From Pelagibacteraceae bacterium AG-390-L03 (GTDB taxonomy: Bacteria; Pseudomonadota; Alphaproteobacteria; Pelagibacterales; Pelagibacteraceae), in contig QCHA01000001.1 of the NCBI GenBank assembly GCA_003279685.1, forward strand, positions 124,001-188,000: DNA of 64,000 nucleotides. Reading direction: 5' to 3'. Position 1 is the stretch's first letter, and each line of letters starts with the position of its first letter. The position numbers were made by a program, and so were the translations under genes. The notes below the pieces were generated by a model. It ran no database searches, was not told the origin of the DNA, and saw nothing but the letters and a program-made list of their open reading frames with translations. Positions 9,845 to 17,276 of this stretch are shown here, one piece after another.

Positions 9845-10312
9845 TTATTTCCCCTCGTTATTGTTAAAATGTTTTTCCCATTTAAGGTTTGCTCGATTTA
9901 GATTTGCTTTTTTTCTTGCTGTTACCTTAAATTTTTCAAATGTTGTTGGCTCCCAAATTTGAAAGGTTTGGCCTTGACCAACAAACAACACACTATTTTT
10001 TATCTTTACATGCTTTAATAATTTTGATGAAAGTAAAATTCTGCCTTCACTATCGAATTGTAAATTAGTACTTTCTGATAAAATTGATGTTGCAAAAAAA
10101 TCTCTTTTTTCTTCAAATGGATTTAAAGAGTCTATAGCAGAAGAAATTTTTTCTATTCTATCTTGAGAGCAAGCTTCAATTGAAGCATTATTAAATGACG
10201 GATAACAAATAACACCATTGTAACCTAGATTTGATAAATAAGATCTAAAACTAGCAGGCACAGAAACCCTTCCTTTTTTGTCTAGTTTGTTCTCGTAAGT
10301 AGATAAAAACAT
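9845..10312 (-). CDS. mraZ: Transcriptional regulator MraZ
   Basis: First gene of the dcw operon, encoding a 155-residue protein with two MraZ/AbrB-like half domains. The first half has FLSTYENKLDKKGRVSVPASFR, a typical opening (residues 2-23), and the second half has LQFDSEGRILLSSKLL, giving the conserved D-x-x-GR repeats. MraZ forms a ring that binds TGGG repeats in its own promoter and represses the operon. Such repeats are present upstream at 10341-10365, supporting autoregulation. The ATG at 10312 leaves a leader of roughly 36 bases after the predicted promoter. Confidence 0.95.
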   Translation of the reverse strand: MFLSTYENKLDKKGRVSVPASFRSYLSNLGYNGVICYPSFNNASIEACSQDRIEKISSAIDSLNPFEEKRDFFATSILSESTNLQFDSEGRILLSSKLLKHVKIKNSVLFVGQGQTFQIWEPTTFEKFKVTARKKANLNRANLKWEKHFNNNEGK

Positions 10313-10340
10313 ATATTTTATATTTTATAAATTCCATAAT

Positions 10341-10365
10341 TGGGAATATATGGGAATATATGGGT
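10341..10365 (-). promoter_or_regulatory. MraZ operator: three TGGG boxes at exact 10-base spacing
   Basis: On the plus strand TGGG occurs at 10341, 10351 and 10361, with the 10-mer TGGGAATATA repeated twice and TGGGTAATTT third. This matches the known MraZ site of TGGGN repeats separated by five bases. Read on the mraZ coding strand the repeats are CCCA. They cover the -10 element and the predicted transcription start, so bound MraZ would block RNA polymerase. Confidence 0.85.
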
Positions 10366-10383
10366 AATTTAATTTACTGTCAA
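10355..10383 (-). promoter_or_regulatory. Sigma-70 promoter of the dcw operon (mraZ)
   Basis: On the minus strand a perfect -35 TTGACA (10383-10378) is followed by a 17-base spacer and a -10 TATATT (10360-10355, five of six consensus bases). Transcription would start near 10348, about 36 bases before the mraZ ATG. It is the best consensus promoter I found in the window, and the MraZ boxes overlap its -10. Confidence 0.75.
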
Positions 10384-10502
10384 ATTCTGAATTTTACTTA
10401 TTTTTGAGTGATATTAACCACTTTTTTTAATATCTAATTTGATAATTAATTCAAAATTATAATTAAGTACTATGTTTCATGGATTGAAAAAATAGAACAT
10501 TA

Positions 10503-10522
10503 TTGACTCAATAGTGAGTCAA
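10503..10522. promoter_or_regulatory. 8-base inverted repeat with two GANTC methylation sites
   Basis: TTGACTCA (10503-10510), four bases ATAG, then TGAGTCAA (10515-10522). Each arm holds one GANTC site (GACTC at 10505-10509, GAGTC at 10516-10520), 11 bases apart. It lies between the 3' end of rnpB and the dcw promoter. It could be an operator or methylation-sensing site, or simply the rnpB 3' hairpin, although no T-run follows it on the minus strand. Confidence 0.4.
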
Positions 10523-10568
10523 AACGTGAACATTTATTTTAAATACTATTTAGAATGTGAACAGTTTT

Positions 10569-10921
10569 GCCAGATAAACTATAAGCCGGGTTCTGTCATT
10601 TAAACTTATCATTTGTCTAGGCTTAAGATCACCCTTAAGCTCAAGCAACTAACCCTGATGACTAGCCAAGGATGGCTTTTAGTTTTTCAACAATGTCATC
10701 TCTACTTAGTCTTGCTCCCAGTGGGGTTTTCCAGCGTTCATTGTTACCAATAGAACCGGTGTGCTCTTACCACACCTTTTCACCCTTGCCATGTTATGGC
10801 GGTTTATTTTCTGTGGCACTATCCCTAGGGTTACCCCCGCCAGGTATTATCTGGCACTGTATCCTTGTGGAGCCCGGACTTTCCTCTTTAATAAATTAAA
10901 GCGATAAATCATTTATCTGGC
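10569..10921 (-). ncRNA. rnpB: RNase P RNA (bacterial type A)
   Basis: Catalytic RNA of RNase P, which matures tRNA 5' ends. On the minus strand the 5' part carries GAGGAAAGTCCGGGCTCCAC (P4 and flanks, complement of 10886-10867). The 3' part carries ACAGAACCCGGCTTA, the other conserved half of P4. The ends are set by a perfect 10-base P1 helix, GCCAGATAAA (10921-10912) with TTTATCTGGC (10578-10569), giving about 353 nucleotides. An open frame reading the opposite way through this gene is spurious. Confidence 0.95.
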
Positions 10922-10940
10922 TAAATCAACTTATTACTAA

Positions 10941-10970
10941 ATTGTAAAACTGCAAGAAATTTTAATTCAA
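10941..10970 (-). promoter_or_regulatory. Possible rnpB promoter
   Basis: On the minus strand TTGAAT (10970-10965) and TACAAT (10946-10941) are separated by 18 bases, placing transcription start about 10-15 bases before the P1 helix of rnpB. The match is moderate, and AT-rich DNA yields such pairs by chance. Confidence 0.35.
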
Positions 10971-11699
10971 TTCTTTTGCCAAATTTTGACTAATAAGCAA
11001 GCATTCTTGGTCAATTTTGCTGTTTATCAACTCTTGTCTAAATCTTCTCTGGAAAGCAATAATTAGATATTTTAAAAATTTATCTTTTTTTATTTTATTT
11101 AAACTTTTAATTGGATATCCAATTTTTGTTAAATTAAGGTAGAAATTTTTTTTATCTAAATAGCTTATTTTTTTTTTTCTATTTTTAAGAAGAGTTTTTC
11201 TTGGCAGTGAATGCCACTTGCCAATTTCAAATTTAGCCAAGTATTTCCATGGAAACTTTTCTCCAGGATCTTTTTTTCTATCAGGAGCAATATCTGAATG
11301 ACCTAAAATATTATTTTGATTAATCTTATACTTTTTTATCAATAATTTACTTAATTTTTTTAATGATTGTATCTGTTTTTTTGAAAAATTTTTATAATTA
11401 GAGTTATGACCTGGATTGCTTATTTCAATTCCAATTGAGTTCTTGTTTAGAGATTTAAAATTTTTCCAAGATGATATTCCAGCATGCCATGCCTCGTAAA
11501 GATCTGGCACCATAATAACTATTTCTCCATTATTTTTGATTAAATAATGACTACTTACTTTTGAATTAATATTTGTAAGTCTTTTTATTGCCTCTGACTC
11601 CTTTTCCATTCCCGTATAATGGAAAATAATAAATTTAATATGATGTGATTTTCTTTTTTTTGTTTCAAAATTTGGGGAGTAATTAAGAGTTGTATCCAT
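10962..11699 (-). CDS. AmpD-like N-acetylmuramoyl-L-alanine amidase
   Basis: Zinc amidase of the Amidase_2 family that cleaves the bond between MurNAc and the L-Ala stem peptide. The 245 residues include IIFHYTG with the first zinc His (about residue 27), SSHYLI, and WHAG. The GHSDIAPDRKKDPG block supplies the second zinc His and the catalytic/zinc Asp. There is no signal peptide, so it probably acts in the cytoplasm on recycled anhydro-muropeptides, as AmpD does. AmiD-type enzymes are the alternative. The C-terminal 80 residues are Lys-rich and may be a reduced peptidoglycan-binding domain. Confidence 0.85.
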   Translation of the reverse strand: MDTTLNYSPNFETKKRKSHHIKFIIFHYTGMEKESEAIKRLTNINSKVSSHYLIKNNGEIVIMVPDLYEAWHAGISSWKNFKSLNKNSIGIEISNPGHNSNYKNFSKKQIQSLKKLSKLLIKKYKINQNNILGHSDIAPDRKKDPGEKFPWKYLAKFEIGKWHSLPRKTLLKNRKKKISYLDKKNFYLNLTKIGYPIKSLNKIKKDKFLKYLIIAFQRRFRQELINSKIDQECLLISQNLAKELN

Positions 11700-11802
11700 G
11701 CTAAATGTGGGTATTAATTTAGGCTATTTATAAACACTTTATAGACATTTTTTAAAAATAAATAATATTTCATAAAACTTAATTATATATTATAAATTTA
11801 TT

Positions 11803-12600
11803 ATGTTAAAAAAATTATTAATAACGATAATTTCAGTCTTATTATTGGCATTTAATGCAAATGCTGGATCTGATGGAGATCTTGTATTAAATAAAAATCA
11901 ACCAGATAAAATTAAAGATTGTTTTGAAAAACTAAACAGAACAACTTTTGCAGTAAATCAAAGTTTGGATAGAGCAATTATAAAACCAATTGCAAAAGGA
12001 TATGGAAATTTACCTGATGGAATTCAAAATGCTACTAGTAATGCAGTTAAAAATTTATCTAATCTTATAACAATACCTAACAATATTTTGCAGGGAGATG
12101 TTAAAACAGCAATTATAAATACTGGAAGATTAGTTCTAAATACGACTGTTGGACTTCTAGGTACAATTGATGTTGCTAATAAAATTGGTTTTCCAAAATA
12201 CGAAAAAGAGGATTATGGTCAAACATTAGGTGCTTGGGGTATTGGCCCAGGATGTTATGTAGTTCTTCCAATTTTAGGACCATCAACTATCAGAGATACT
12301 GCTGGATCTTTTGTAAATGTACTGGGTGGAGACCCTTGGTACAATGCATCAATTCACGGTAATAATGAATTTTTGAGTGAAAGTGCTTTTTTAGCATCAA
12401 AAGCTATAAGTGGTATCGATTTTAGATCCAATAATCTAAATTCGTTTGATAACCTCGAAAAAAATTCAATTGACTTCTATGCTTCTCTAAGAAGTTTATA
12501 TCTACAAGATAGACAAAATAAAATTGAGAACAATCAAAGAGGGAGTGTTGACGTTCTATATAAAGATGATGAAGATTGGGAAGAAATAGACAATCAATAA
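11803..12600 (+). CDS. mlaA: MlaA/VacJ-family outer-membrane lipid asymmetry protein
   Basis: MlaA removes phospholipids from the outer leaflet of the outer membrane and passes them to MlaC. The 265-residue protein has an N-terminal signal peptide (about residues 1-21, ending Ala-Asn-Ala). The family core follows: KLNRTTFAVNQ, PIAKGY, NLITIPNNILQGD, RLVLNTTVGLLGTIDVA, and GQTLGAWGIGPG with LPILGPSTIRD. MlaA is usually a lipoprotein, but no lipobox Cys is visible at the cleavage site. It is followed 22 bases later by mlaC on the same strand, which supports the call. Confidence 0.9.
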   Translation: MLKKLLITIISVLLLAFNANAGSDGDLVLNKNQPDKIKDCFEKLNRTTFAVNQSLDRAIIKPIAKGYGNLPDGIQNATSNAVKNLSNLITIPNNILQGDVKTAIINTGRLVLNTTVGLLGTIDVANKIGFPKYEKEDYGQTLGAWGIGPGCYVVLPILGPSTIRDTAGSFVNVLGGDPWYNASIHGNNEFLSESAFLASKAISGIDFRSNNLNSFDNLEKNSIDFYASLRSLYLQDRQNKIENNQRGSVDVLYKDDEDWEEIDNQ

Positions 12601-12622
12601 TTCAAATAAATAATAAATTTAT

Positions 12623-13207
12623 ATGAAAAAAATTCTTTTAATCATAATATTTCTTAACACATTTTATAATAATGCCTATTCTATTGAACCTGATATATTT
12701 GTTCAGTCTACTGTAAATAAAGCATCAAAAATTCTAGAAAAAAATATTTCAAAGGAAGACAAAATAAATGGACTAAAAATTATAGCCAAAGAAACAGTGG
12801 ATATAAAAGGTATAGGTTTTTACTCTCTGGGTTCAGCCAGGAAAGTTTTAAATGATAGTCAAAAAAGAATATATTTTCAATTATTTGAAAATTATTTTTT
12901 AAAAAGTTTTTCTAGTAGACTATCTGAATATACTAATCCCAAAATTGAAGTTAGAAGTACAAAAATTATAAACAATAATTATACTATTGTTAATAGCATA
13001 TTGATTGGAACATCTGAAAGGCCTGAAGTAAAAATTGATTGGAGAATTTATACAAAAAATTCTGAAAACCCTTTAATCAGAGATTTAATAATAGAAGGAC
13101 TTAGCTTAGCAAGAACACAAAAAGAAGAGTTTGCGTCAATTTTAAATTCTAATGATGGCGATATAAACGTTCTATTTAAAACTTTGGAAGATTTTACAAA
13201 AAACTAA
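12623..13207 (+). CDS. mlaC: Periplasmic phospholipid carrier MlaC
   Basis: MlaC shuttles phospholipids through the periplasm between MlaA and the inner-membrane MlaFEDB transporter. The 194-residue protein has a signal peptide of about 20 residues. It matches the Ttg2D/MlaC fold by its order of helices and strands: the DIKGIGFYSLG segment, QKRIYFQLFENYFLKSFSSRL, and the late VKIDWRIY and LIRDLIIEGLSLARTQKEEFASIL segments that form the lipid pocket. The Mla transporter genes are not in this window. The pairing with mlaA is the strongest context evidence. Confidence 0.88.
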   Translation: MKKILLIIIFLNTFYNNAYSIEPDIFVQSTVNKASKILEKNISKEDKINGLKIIAKETVDIKGIGFYSLGSARKVLNDSQKRIYFQLFENYFLKSFSSRLSEYTNPKIEVRSTKIINNNYTIVNSILIGTSERPEVKIDWRIYTKNSENPLIRDLIIEGLSLARTQKEEFASILNSNDGDINVLFKTLEDFTKN

Positions 13208-13216
13208 TAGTAATTT

Positions 13217-13293
13217 TGGTGGGCCCGCCAGGACTCGAACCTGGGACCAATACATTATGAGTGTACTGCTCTAACCAACTGAGCTACAGGCCC
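13217..13293 (-). tRNA. tRNA with CAU anticodon (Ile2 or elongator Met)
   Basis: A 77-base cloverleaf with encoded CCA: acceptor GGGCCTG/CGGGCCC, D-loop AGTTGGTTA, anticodon loop CTCATAA, variable loop TGGTC and a canonical T-loop TTCGAGT. The first pair is G1-C72, so it is not the initiator. The acceptor stem has C4-G69 and C5-G68, features used by TilS to pick tRNA-Ile2 for lysidine modification, which favours Ile(CAU). Elongator Met remains possible. Confidence 0.93.
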
Positions 13294-13385
13294 TTTTAAG
13301 TTTATGATGATATACAATGTTTAACTCACACATTCCACACGAAATTATTATTAATTTTTAGTATATTAAGAGTATAGTTTTATAT

Positions 13386-15257
13386 TTAGATGCTCAAACT
13401 GTAGTTATTATCTAAATATGCCAATGATAACAACTGACGTCTAATATAAGGGTTTTTATTGTTTAAAATTTCTTGAATATTAGATGAGAATATACTTCTT
13501 ATAAATCTACTATCACAAATTATCTCCAAATTTTTCTTTTCACTAGCAAATTTCTCACCATGAAAAGTTGTAAATCCTGATTTATTTTCTCTAAAACCAT
13601 AATAATTTCCAATTTTTGAGGATAATAATTTTCTCAACATATACTTGTTAAAACCTTTTTTAAATTTGAGATTATCACTCATGAACACATATTTATACAA
13701 TCTCCTATCTAAATATGGTGATCGGCTTTCAATGCTATTAATCATATTAACCGAGTCAGAAATTCCAATGTAAAAAGGAAGTAAATTATATTTAATTTCA
13801 AAAAGCTGACTTTCTTCAAGATTTAAAAATTTATCACTAATTAAGTTTTTATTTAAATTACTTAATTTATTTTTTATTTCTGAATTAGATATAATTTTTA
13901 TTATGTTTTCATTATACTTTTGTTGAGAGTTCAATTTAGTTTTATTAAAAAGGCCAGAATATAGAATACTTAACAATGTATAAAAACAAGATCTAAGTTT
14001 TGGTTTATTAAAATTATAATATCTAATAAAATTTTTAATTGAGTCAAAAACTTTATTTTCTCTCAAATTTGCCCTTGAAAGACTCTGATAAATTGGATAT
14101 CCACCCATTAATTCATCCCCGCCTATTCCATCAATACATACTTTAATTTTATCTTTTTTCATTTGCTCAGAAATTAGTAATGTAGGAATTGCTGTTGCAT
14201 GAAAATTTACAGGGATCTCCATTTTTTGAGATAAAATATTCAAATAATTTTCAAATAAATTATAATTATAAGTAAAAGGAATTTCTGTTAATTTAAAATT
14301 CATTTCATTTTTAAGCTTTTTTATATACCTGTAATCTTCATTATTAACATCATCAAAAATAGTATAAAAATTAGTTTCTTTTAATTTTTTTTTATTCATT
14401 AAGCTTAATATAGTAAGTGAATCGACACCACCACTTATTGACATACCTACATTTGCATCTGCATCAAATCTTAAATCTATTGAATTTGTTAGTTCTCTTT
14501 CAAATTGAAAAATAGTTTCAATTTTATTTTTGTATAAAAAATCAGAACTGGGTAATTCTAAATTAATTTGTGAATGAGAATTAATATTAAATGTTTCTAA
14601 ATCATAAACTAAATTTTCTCCCGGCTTAACAGAATAAATATTTTTATAAAATGTAGTTCCGTCTGTTACGTAGGGAGATAACTTTCTGCCTAAAAAATAT
14701 ACAAGATTGTCTAAATTTACTTCTCTTTTTATATTAAGTATTTTGTATATAGATTTAATTTCTGAACTTACAATAAAACTATATTTATCTTTATAGTAAT
14801 AAAGGGGTTTCTTTCCATATAAATCTCTAGAAAGAAATAGTTTGCTGTTTGAAATTCCATAAACAGATGCCCAGGGACCATTAACTTTTTCATAGAATTT
14901 TACCCCTTCTAACTCTAAACCGCTGAATAGAGTTTTTGTGTCAGATAATTCGTTTTCATGGTTTGAAAAATCTCTAAAATTATAAAATTCTCCATTAAAT
15001 AATAAAAAATTTTTACCATTTTTATTAAAAATAGGCTGATTAGAGTTTTCAGATAAATCAATTATTGATAATCTGTTATGCCCTATTAAAAAATCATACT
15101 CTCCTTCATTAAAATTTTTAAAAAATGTATTTGTAGAACTGTTCCTGATAAAAATTTGTGAGTTGTCTGGACCTCTATGATTTTGGAGTTCTAACGCTTG
15201 TTTAAATAATTTAGATGATATTTTTTTTTTACCTGTATAAAGAAGCAAACCACACAT
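13386..15257 (-). CDS. asnB: Asparagine synthetase (glutamine-hydrolysing) family protein
   Basis: Class II amidotransferase that forms an amide using glutamine and ATP. The 623-residue protein has the N-terminal nucleophile Cys2 (MCGLLLYTG), NHRGPD, GHNRLSIIDL and FNGEFYNF in the glutaminase domain. The synthetase domain carries the ATP loop SISGGVDS and the CIDGIGGDELMGGYP motif. It could make free asparagine, or amidate a sugar or peptide as many AsnB paralogues in surface-glycan clusters do; sequence alone does not decide. It stands alone between two tRNA genes on the same strand, and its base composition looks more AT-rich than rpoD and dnaG nearby. Confidence 0.88.
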   Translation of the reverse strand: MCGLLLYTGKKKISSKLFKQALELQNHRGPDNSQIFIRNSSTNTFFKNFNEGEYDFLIGHNRLSIIDLSENSNQPIFNKNGKNFLLFNGEFYNFRDFSNHENELSDTKTLFSGLELEGVKFYEKVNGPWASVYGISNSKLFLSRDLYGKKPLYYYKDKYSFIVSSEIKSIYKILNIKREVNLDNLVYFLGRKLSPYVTDGTTFYKNIYSVKPGENLVYDLETFNINSHSQINLELPSSDFLYKNKIETIFQFERELTNSIDLRFDADANVGMSISGGVDSLTILSLMNKKKLKETNFYTIFDDVNNEDYRYIKKLKNEMNFKLTEIPFTYNYNLFENYLNILSQKMEIPVNFHATAIPTLLISEQMKKDKIKVCIDGIGGDELMGGYPIYQSLSRANLRENKVFDSIKNFIRYYNFNKPKLRSCFYTLLSILYSGLFNKTKLNSQQKYNENIIKIISNSEIKNKLSNLNKNLISDKFLNLEESQLFEIKYNLLPFYIGISDSVNMINSIESRSPYLDRRLYKYVFMSDNLKFKKGFNKYMLRKLLSSKIGNYYGFRENKSGFTTFHGEKFASEKKNLEIICDSRFIRSIFSSNIQEILNNKNPYIRRQLLSLAYLDNNYSLSI

Positions 15258-15300
15258 AAAATAATTTTGCTTATATCATACTGATACATGTTAGCAATGA

Positions 15301-15375
15301 TGGTGGGTCGTGTTGGTTACGCTCCAACTACCCCTGCAATGTCAATGCAGTACTCTACTATTGAGCTAACGACCC
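15301..15375 (-). tRNA. tRNA-Val(GAC) with non-canonical D- and T-loops
   Basis: A 75-base cloverleaf with encoded CCA and intact stems: acceptor GGGTCGT/ACGACCC, anticodon stem CTGCA/TGCAG around loop TTGACAT (anticodon GAC), and T-stem GTTGG/CCAAC. The T-loop is AGCGTAA instead of TTCRANY, so bases 54, 55, 58 and 60 are off. The D-loop AATAGTA lacks the usual GG pair. The perfect stems argue for a working gene, not a pseudogene. Confidence 0.85.
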
Positions 15376-15382
15376 ATTAAAA

Positions 15383-17209
15383 TTAACTTTCTAAGAAACT
15401 TTTTAATTGTTTAGATCTGCTAGGGTGTTTTAATTTTCTAAGTGCTTTAGCTTCGATTTGTCTAATTCTTTCTCTTGTTACAGAAAATTGAAGACCAACT
15501 TCTTCCAAAGTGTGATCAGTATTCATTCCAACACCAAATCTCATTCTTAAGACTCTTTCCTCTCTAGGAGTTAAAGTAGATAAAATTTTAGTTGTTGCCT
15601 CTCCAAGATTAGATTTAATTGCTTGTTCCAAAGGTGCTAAAGCTTTTGTATCCTCTATAAAATCTCCTAAACTACTATCTTCCTCATCGCCAACTGGTTT
15701 TTCAAGAGAGACTGGCTCTTTAGAGATTTTTAATACTTTTCTTACTTTGTCTAGTGGCATTCTTAGTTTTTGAGCTAATTCTTCAGGAGTTGCCTCTCTT
15801 CCAAATTCGCTTAAAATTAACCTTTGGGTTCTTACAATCTTGTTAATTGTTTCAATCATATGAACTGGAATTCTTATAGTTCTGGCTTGATCAGCAATTG
15901 ATCTTGTAATAGCCTGTCTAATCCACCATGTTGCGTAAGTAGAAAATTTATATCCTCTTCTATACTCAAATTTATCGACCGCTTTCATCAAGCCAATATT
16001 ACCTTCTTGAATTAAGTCTAAAAACTGAAGACCCCTGTTAGTATATTTTTTTGCAATTGAAATTACTAATCTTAAATTAGCTTCAACCATTTCTTTTTTG
16101 GCAATCCTTGACTCTTTTTCACCTTTTTGAACTCTGCTAACCAATTTTTTAAAGTCTGTTATAGATATTCCCAATTTATGACTTATCTCAACCAGTCTTT
16201 CTCTTATATTTTTAAACTCTTCTTTATTTTTTGCAAAAAATTTTTTCCAAATTAAATTAGTATCTAAAAATTTCTTAAGATTTGGATTAATTTCATTGCC
16301 AATATAAAACTTAATAAATTCATTTCTTGGAATGTCATGATCCATTGCTAATCTTAAAAGATTACCTTCAAGAGATATGATTTTTTTATTTTCAACATAG
16401 TGTTTTTGAACTAACTCTTCTAAAACTGAAGGTGATAACTGAAGTGACTTAATATTTTCTAAAATGCCATCTACAATTTTTTGATATCCTTTTTCTTTTG
16501 CTGAAGAGAAATTTTGTGAATTTAAAACACAATCTAATTTTTCTTTTTGGTATTTTATTAATTTTGTATATTCTTTAGTTAAAGTATTCACTGTTTTTAA
16601 AACTTTTGGTTTAATTTCAGTTTCCATTGCAGCAAGTGTTGGATTGAAATCATCATCATCACCGTCACTAGAATTTTCATCTTTATCTGACTCACCTGCA
16701 TTTTTTTGTTTAGCACTTGGGCCGGTAGACTCATCTTCCATATAGTTAGTATCAATATCAATAATTTCTCTAACTAAAATTTCATCTTTTTGTAATTGAT
16801 CATTCCACTCGTAGAACTGTTGAGCAGTCATAGGACTTTGGGATAATGCAATCAACATTACATCTTTTCCAGCTTCAATTCTTTTAGCAATAGCGATCTC
16901 ACCTTCTCTTGAAAGTAATTCAACGCCACCCATTTCTCGTAAATACATTCTAATTGGATCGTCACTTTTCTCGATCGTCTTGCCTTCTTCTTTCGACGAT
17001 CCATCTTTTTTTCTTAAAACTTTATAATCAGATTTTTTTTCTACTAGAGCTACACCTTCATCTAAAATGTGAATAAAAGCTTGTGATAAATTTTCTTCAG
17101 ATAGATTTCTTTTTCCAAGAGATTTGCTTAATTCTTCATGAGTAATAAAACCTCTATGAGTGCCTCGACCCATTAATCTAGCAAATGATTTAGTAATTAT
17201 TCTTTCCAC
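15383..17209 (-). CDS. rpoD: RNA polymerase primary sigma factor RpoD
   Basis: Housekeeping sigma-70 factor. The 608 residues include region 1.2 ([22 protein letters not shown]) and an acidic Asp/Glu-rich insert at about residues 170-190. The conserved region 2 has [25 protein letters not shown] and the [13 protein letters not shown] -10-recognition helix. Region 3 and region 4, with [27 protein letters not shown], end the protein. Translation starts at GTG (17209). It follows dnaG with a 67-base spacer that contains a strong hairpin, recalling the dnaG-rpoD macromolecular synthesis operon. Confidence 0.97.
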   Translation of the reverse strand: MERIITKSFARLMGRGTHRGFITHEELSKSLGKRNLSEENLSQAFIHILDEGVALVEKKSDYKVLRKKDGSSKEEGKTIEKSDDPIRMYLREMGGVELLSREGEIAIAKRIEAGKDVMLIALSQSPMTAQQFYEWNDQLQKDEILVREIIDIDTNYMEDESTGPSAKQKNAGESDKDENSSDGDDDDFNPTLAAMETEIKPKVLKTVNTLTKEYTKLIKYQKEKLDCVLNSQNFSSAKEKGYQKIVDGILENIKSLQLSPSVLEELVQKHYVENKKIISLEGNLLRLAMDHDIPRNEFIKFYIGNEINPNLKKFLDTNLIWKKFFAKNKEEFKNIRERLVEISHKLGISITDFKKLVSRVQKGEKESRIAKKEMVEANLRLVISIAKKYTNRGLQFLDLIQEGNIGLMKAVDKFEYRRGYKFSTYATWWIRQAITRSIADQARTIRIPVHMIETINKIVRTQRLILSEFGREATPEELAQKLRMPLDKVRKVLKISKEPVSLEKPVGDEEDSSLGDFIEDTKALAPLEQAIKSNLGEATTKILSTLTPREERVLRMRFGVGMNTDHTLEEVGLQFSVTRERIRQIEAKALRKLKHPSRSKQLKSFLES

Positions 17210-17242
17210 AGCAATTTAAGTTTGAAAGACTTATATAATATC

Positions 17243-17269
17243 AAATTAGCAAAAATCCATTGCTAATTT
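17243..17269 (-). promoter_or_regulatory. 9-base perfect hairpin between dnaG and rpoD
   Basis: AAATTAGCA (17243-17251) and TGCTAATTT (17261-17269) are perfect inverted repeats around a 9-base loop. No T-run follows on the minus strand, so it is not a classic terminator. TATTATATAA-like sequence just downstream could be a -10 for rpoD. RNA processing or attenuation between dnaG and rpoD, as known for the E. coli operon, is an inference. Confidence 0.5.
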
Positions 17270-17276
17270 ATTGAGA

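Noticed and set aside
10526..10562. Two GTGAAC repeats 31 bases apart near rnpB
   Set aside because: They do not match a known operator spacing such as alphaproteobacterial LexA (GTTC-N7-GTTC), and the repeat is short.
10672..10899. Open frame of 75 codons on the plus strand
   Set aside because: It runs antisense through RNase P RNA; the conserved P4 and P1 elements explain the sequence.
13300..15300. Genomic island with attachment sites at the tRNA-Val 3' end
   Set aside because: No second copy of the tRNA-Val end was found near 13300, and there is no integrase; only the flanking position is unusual.
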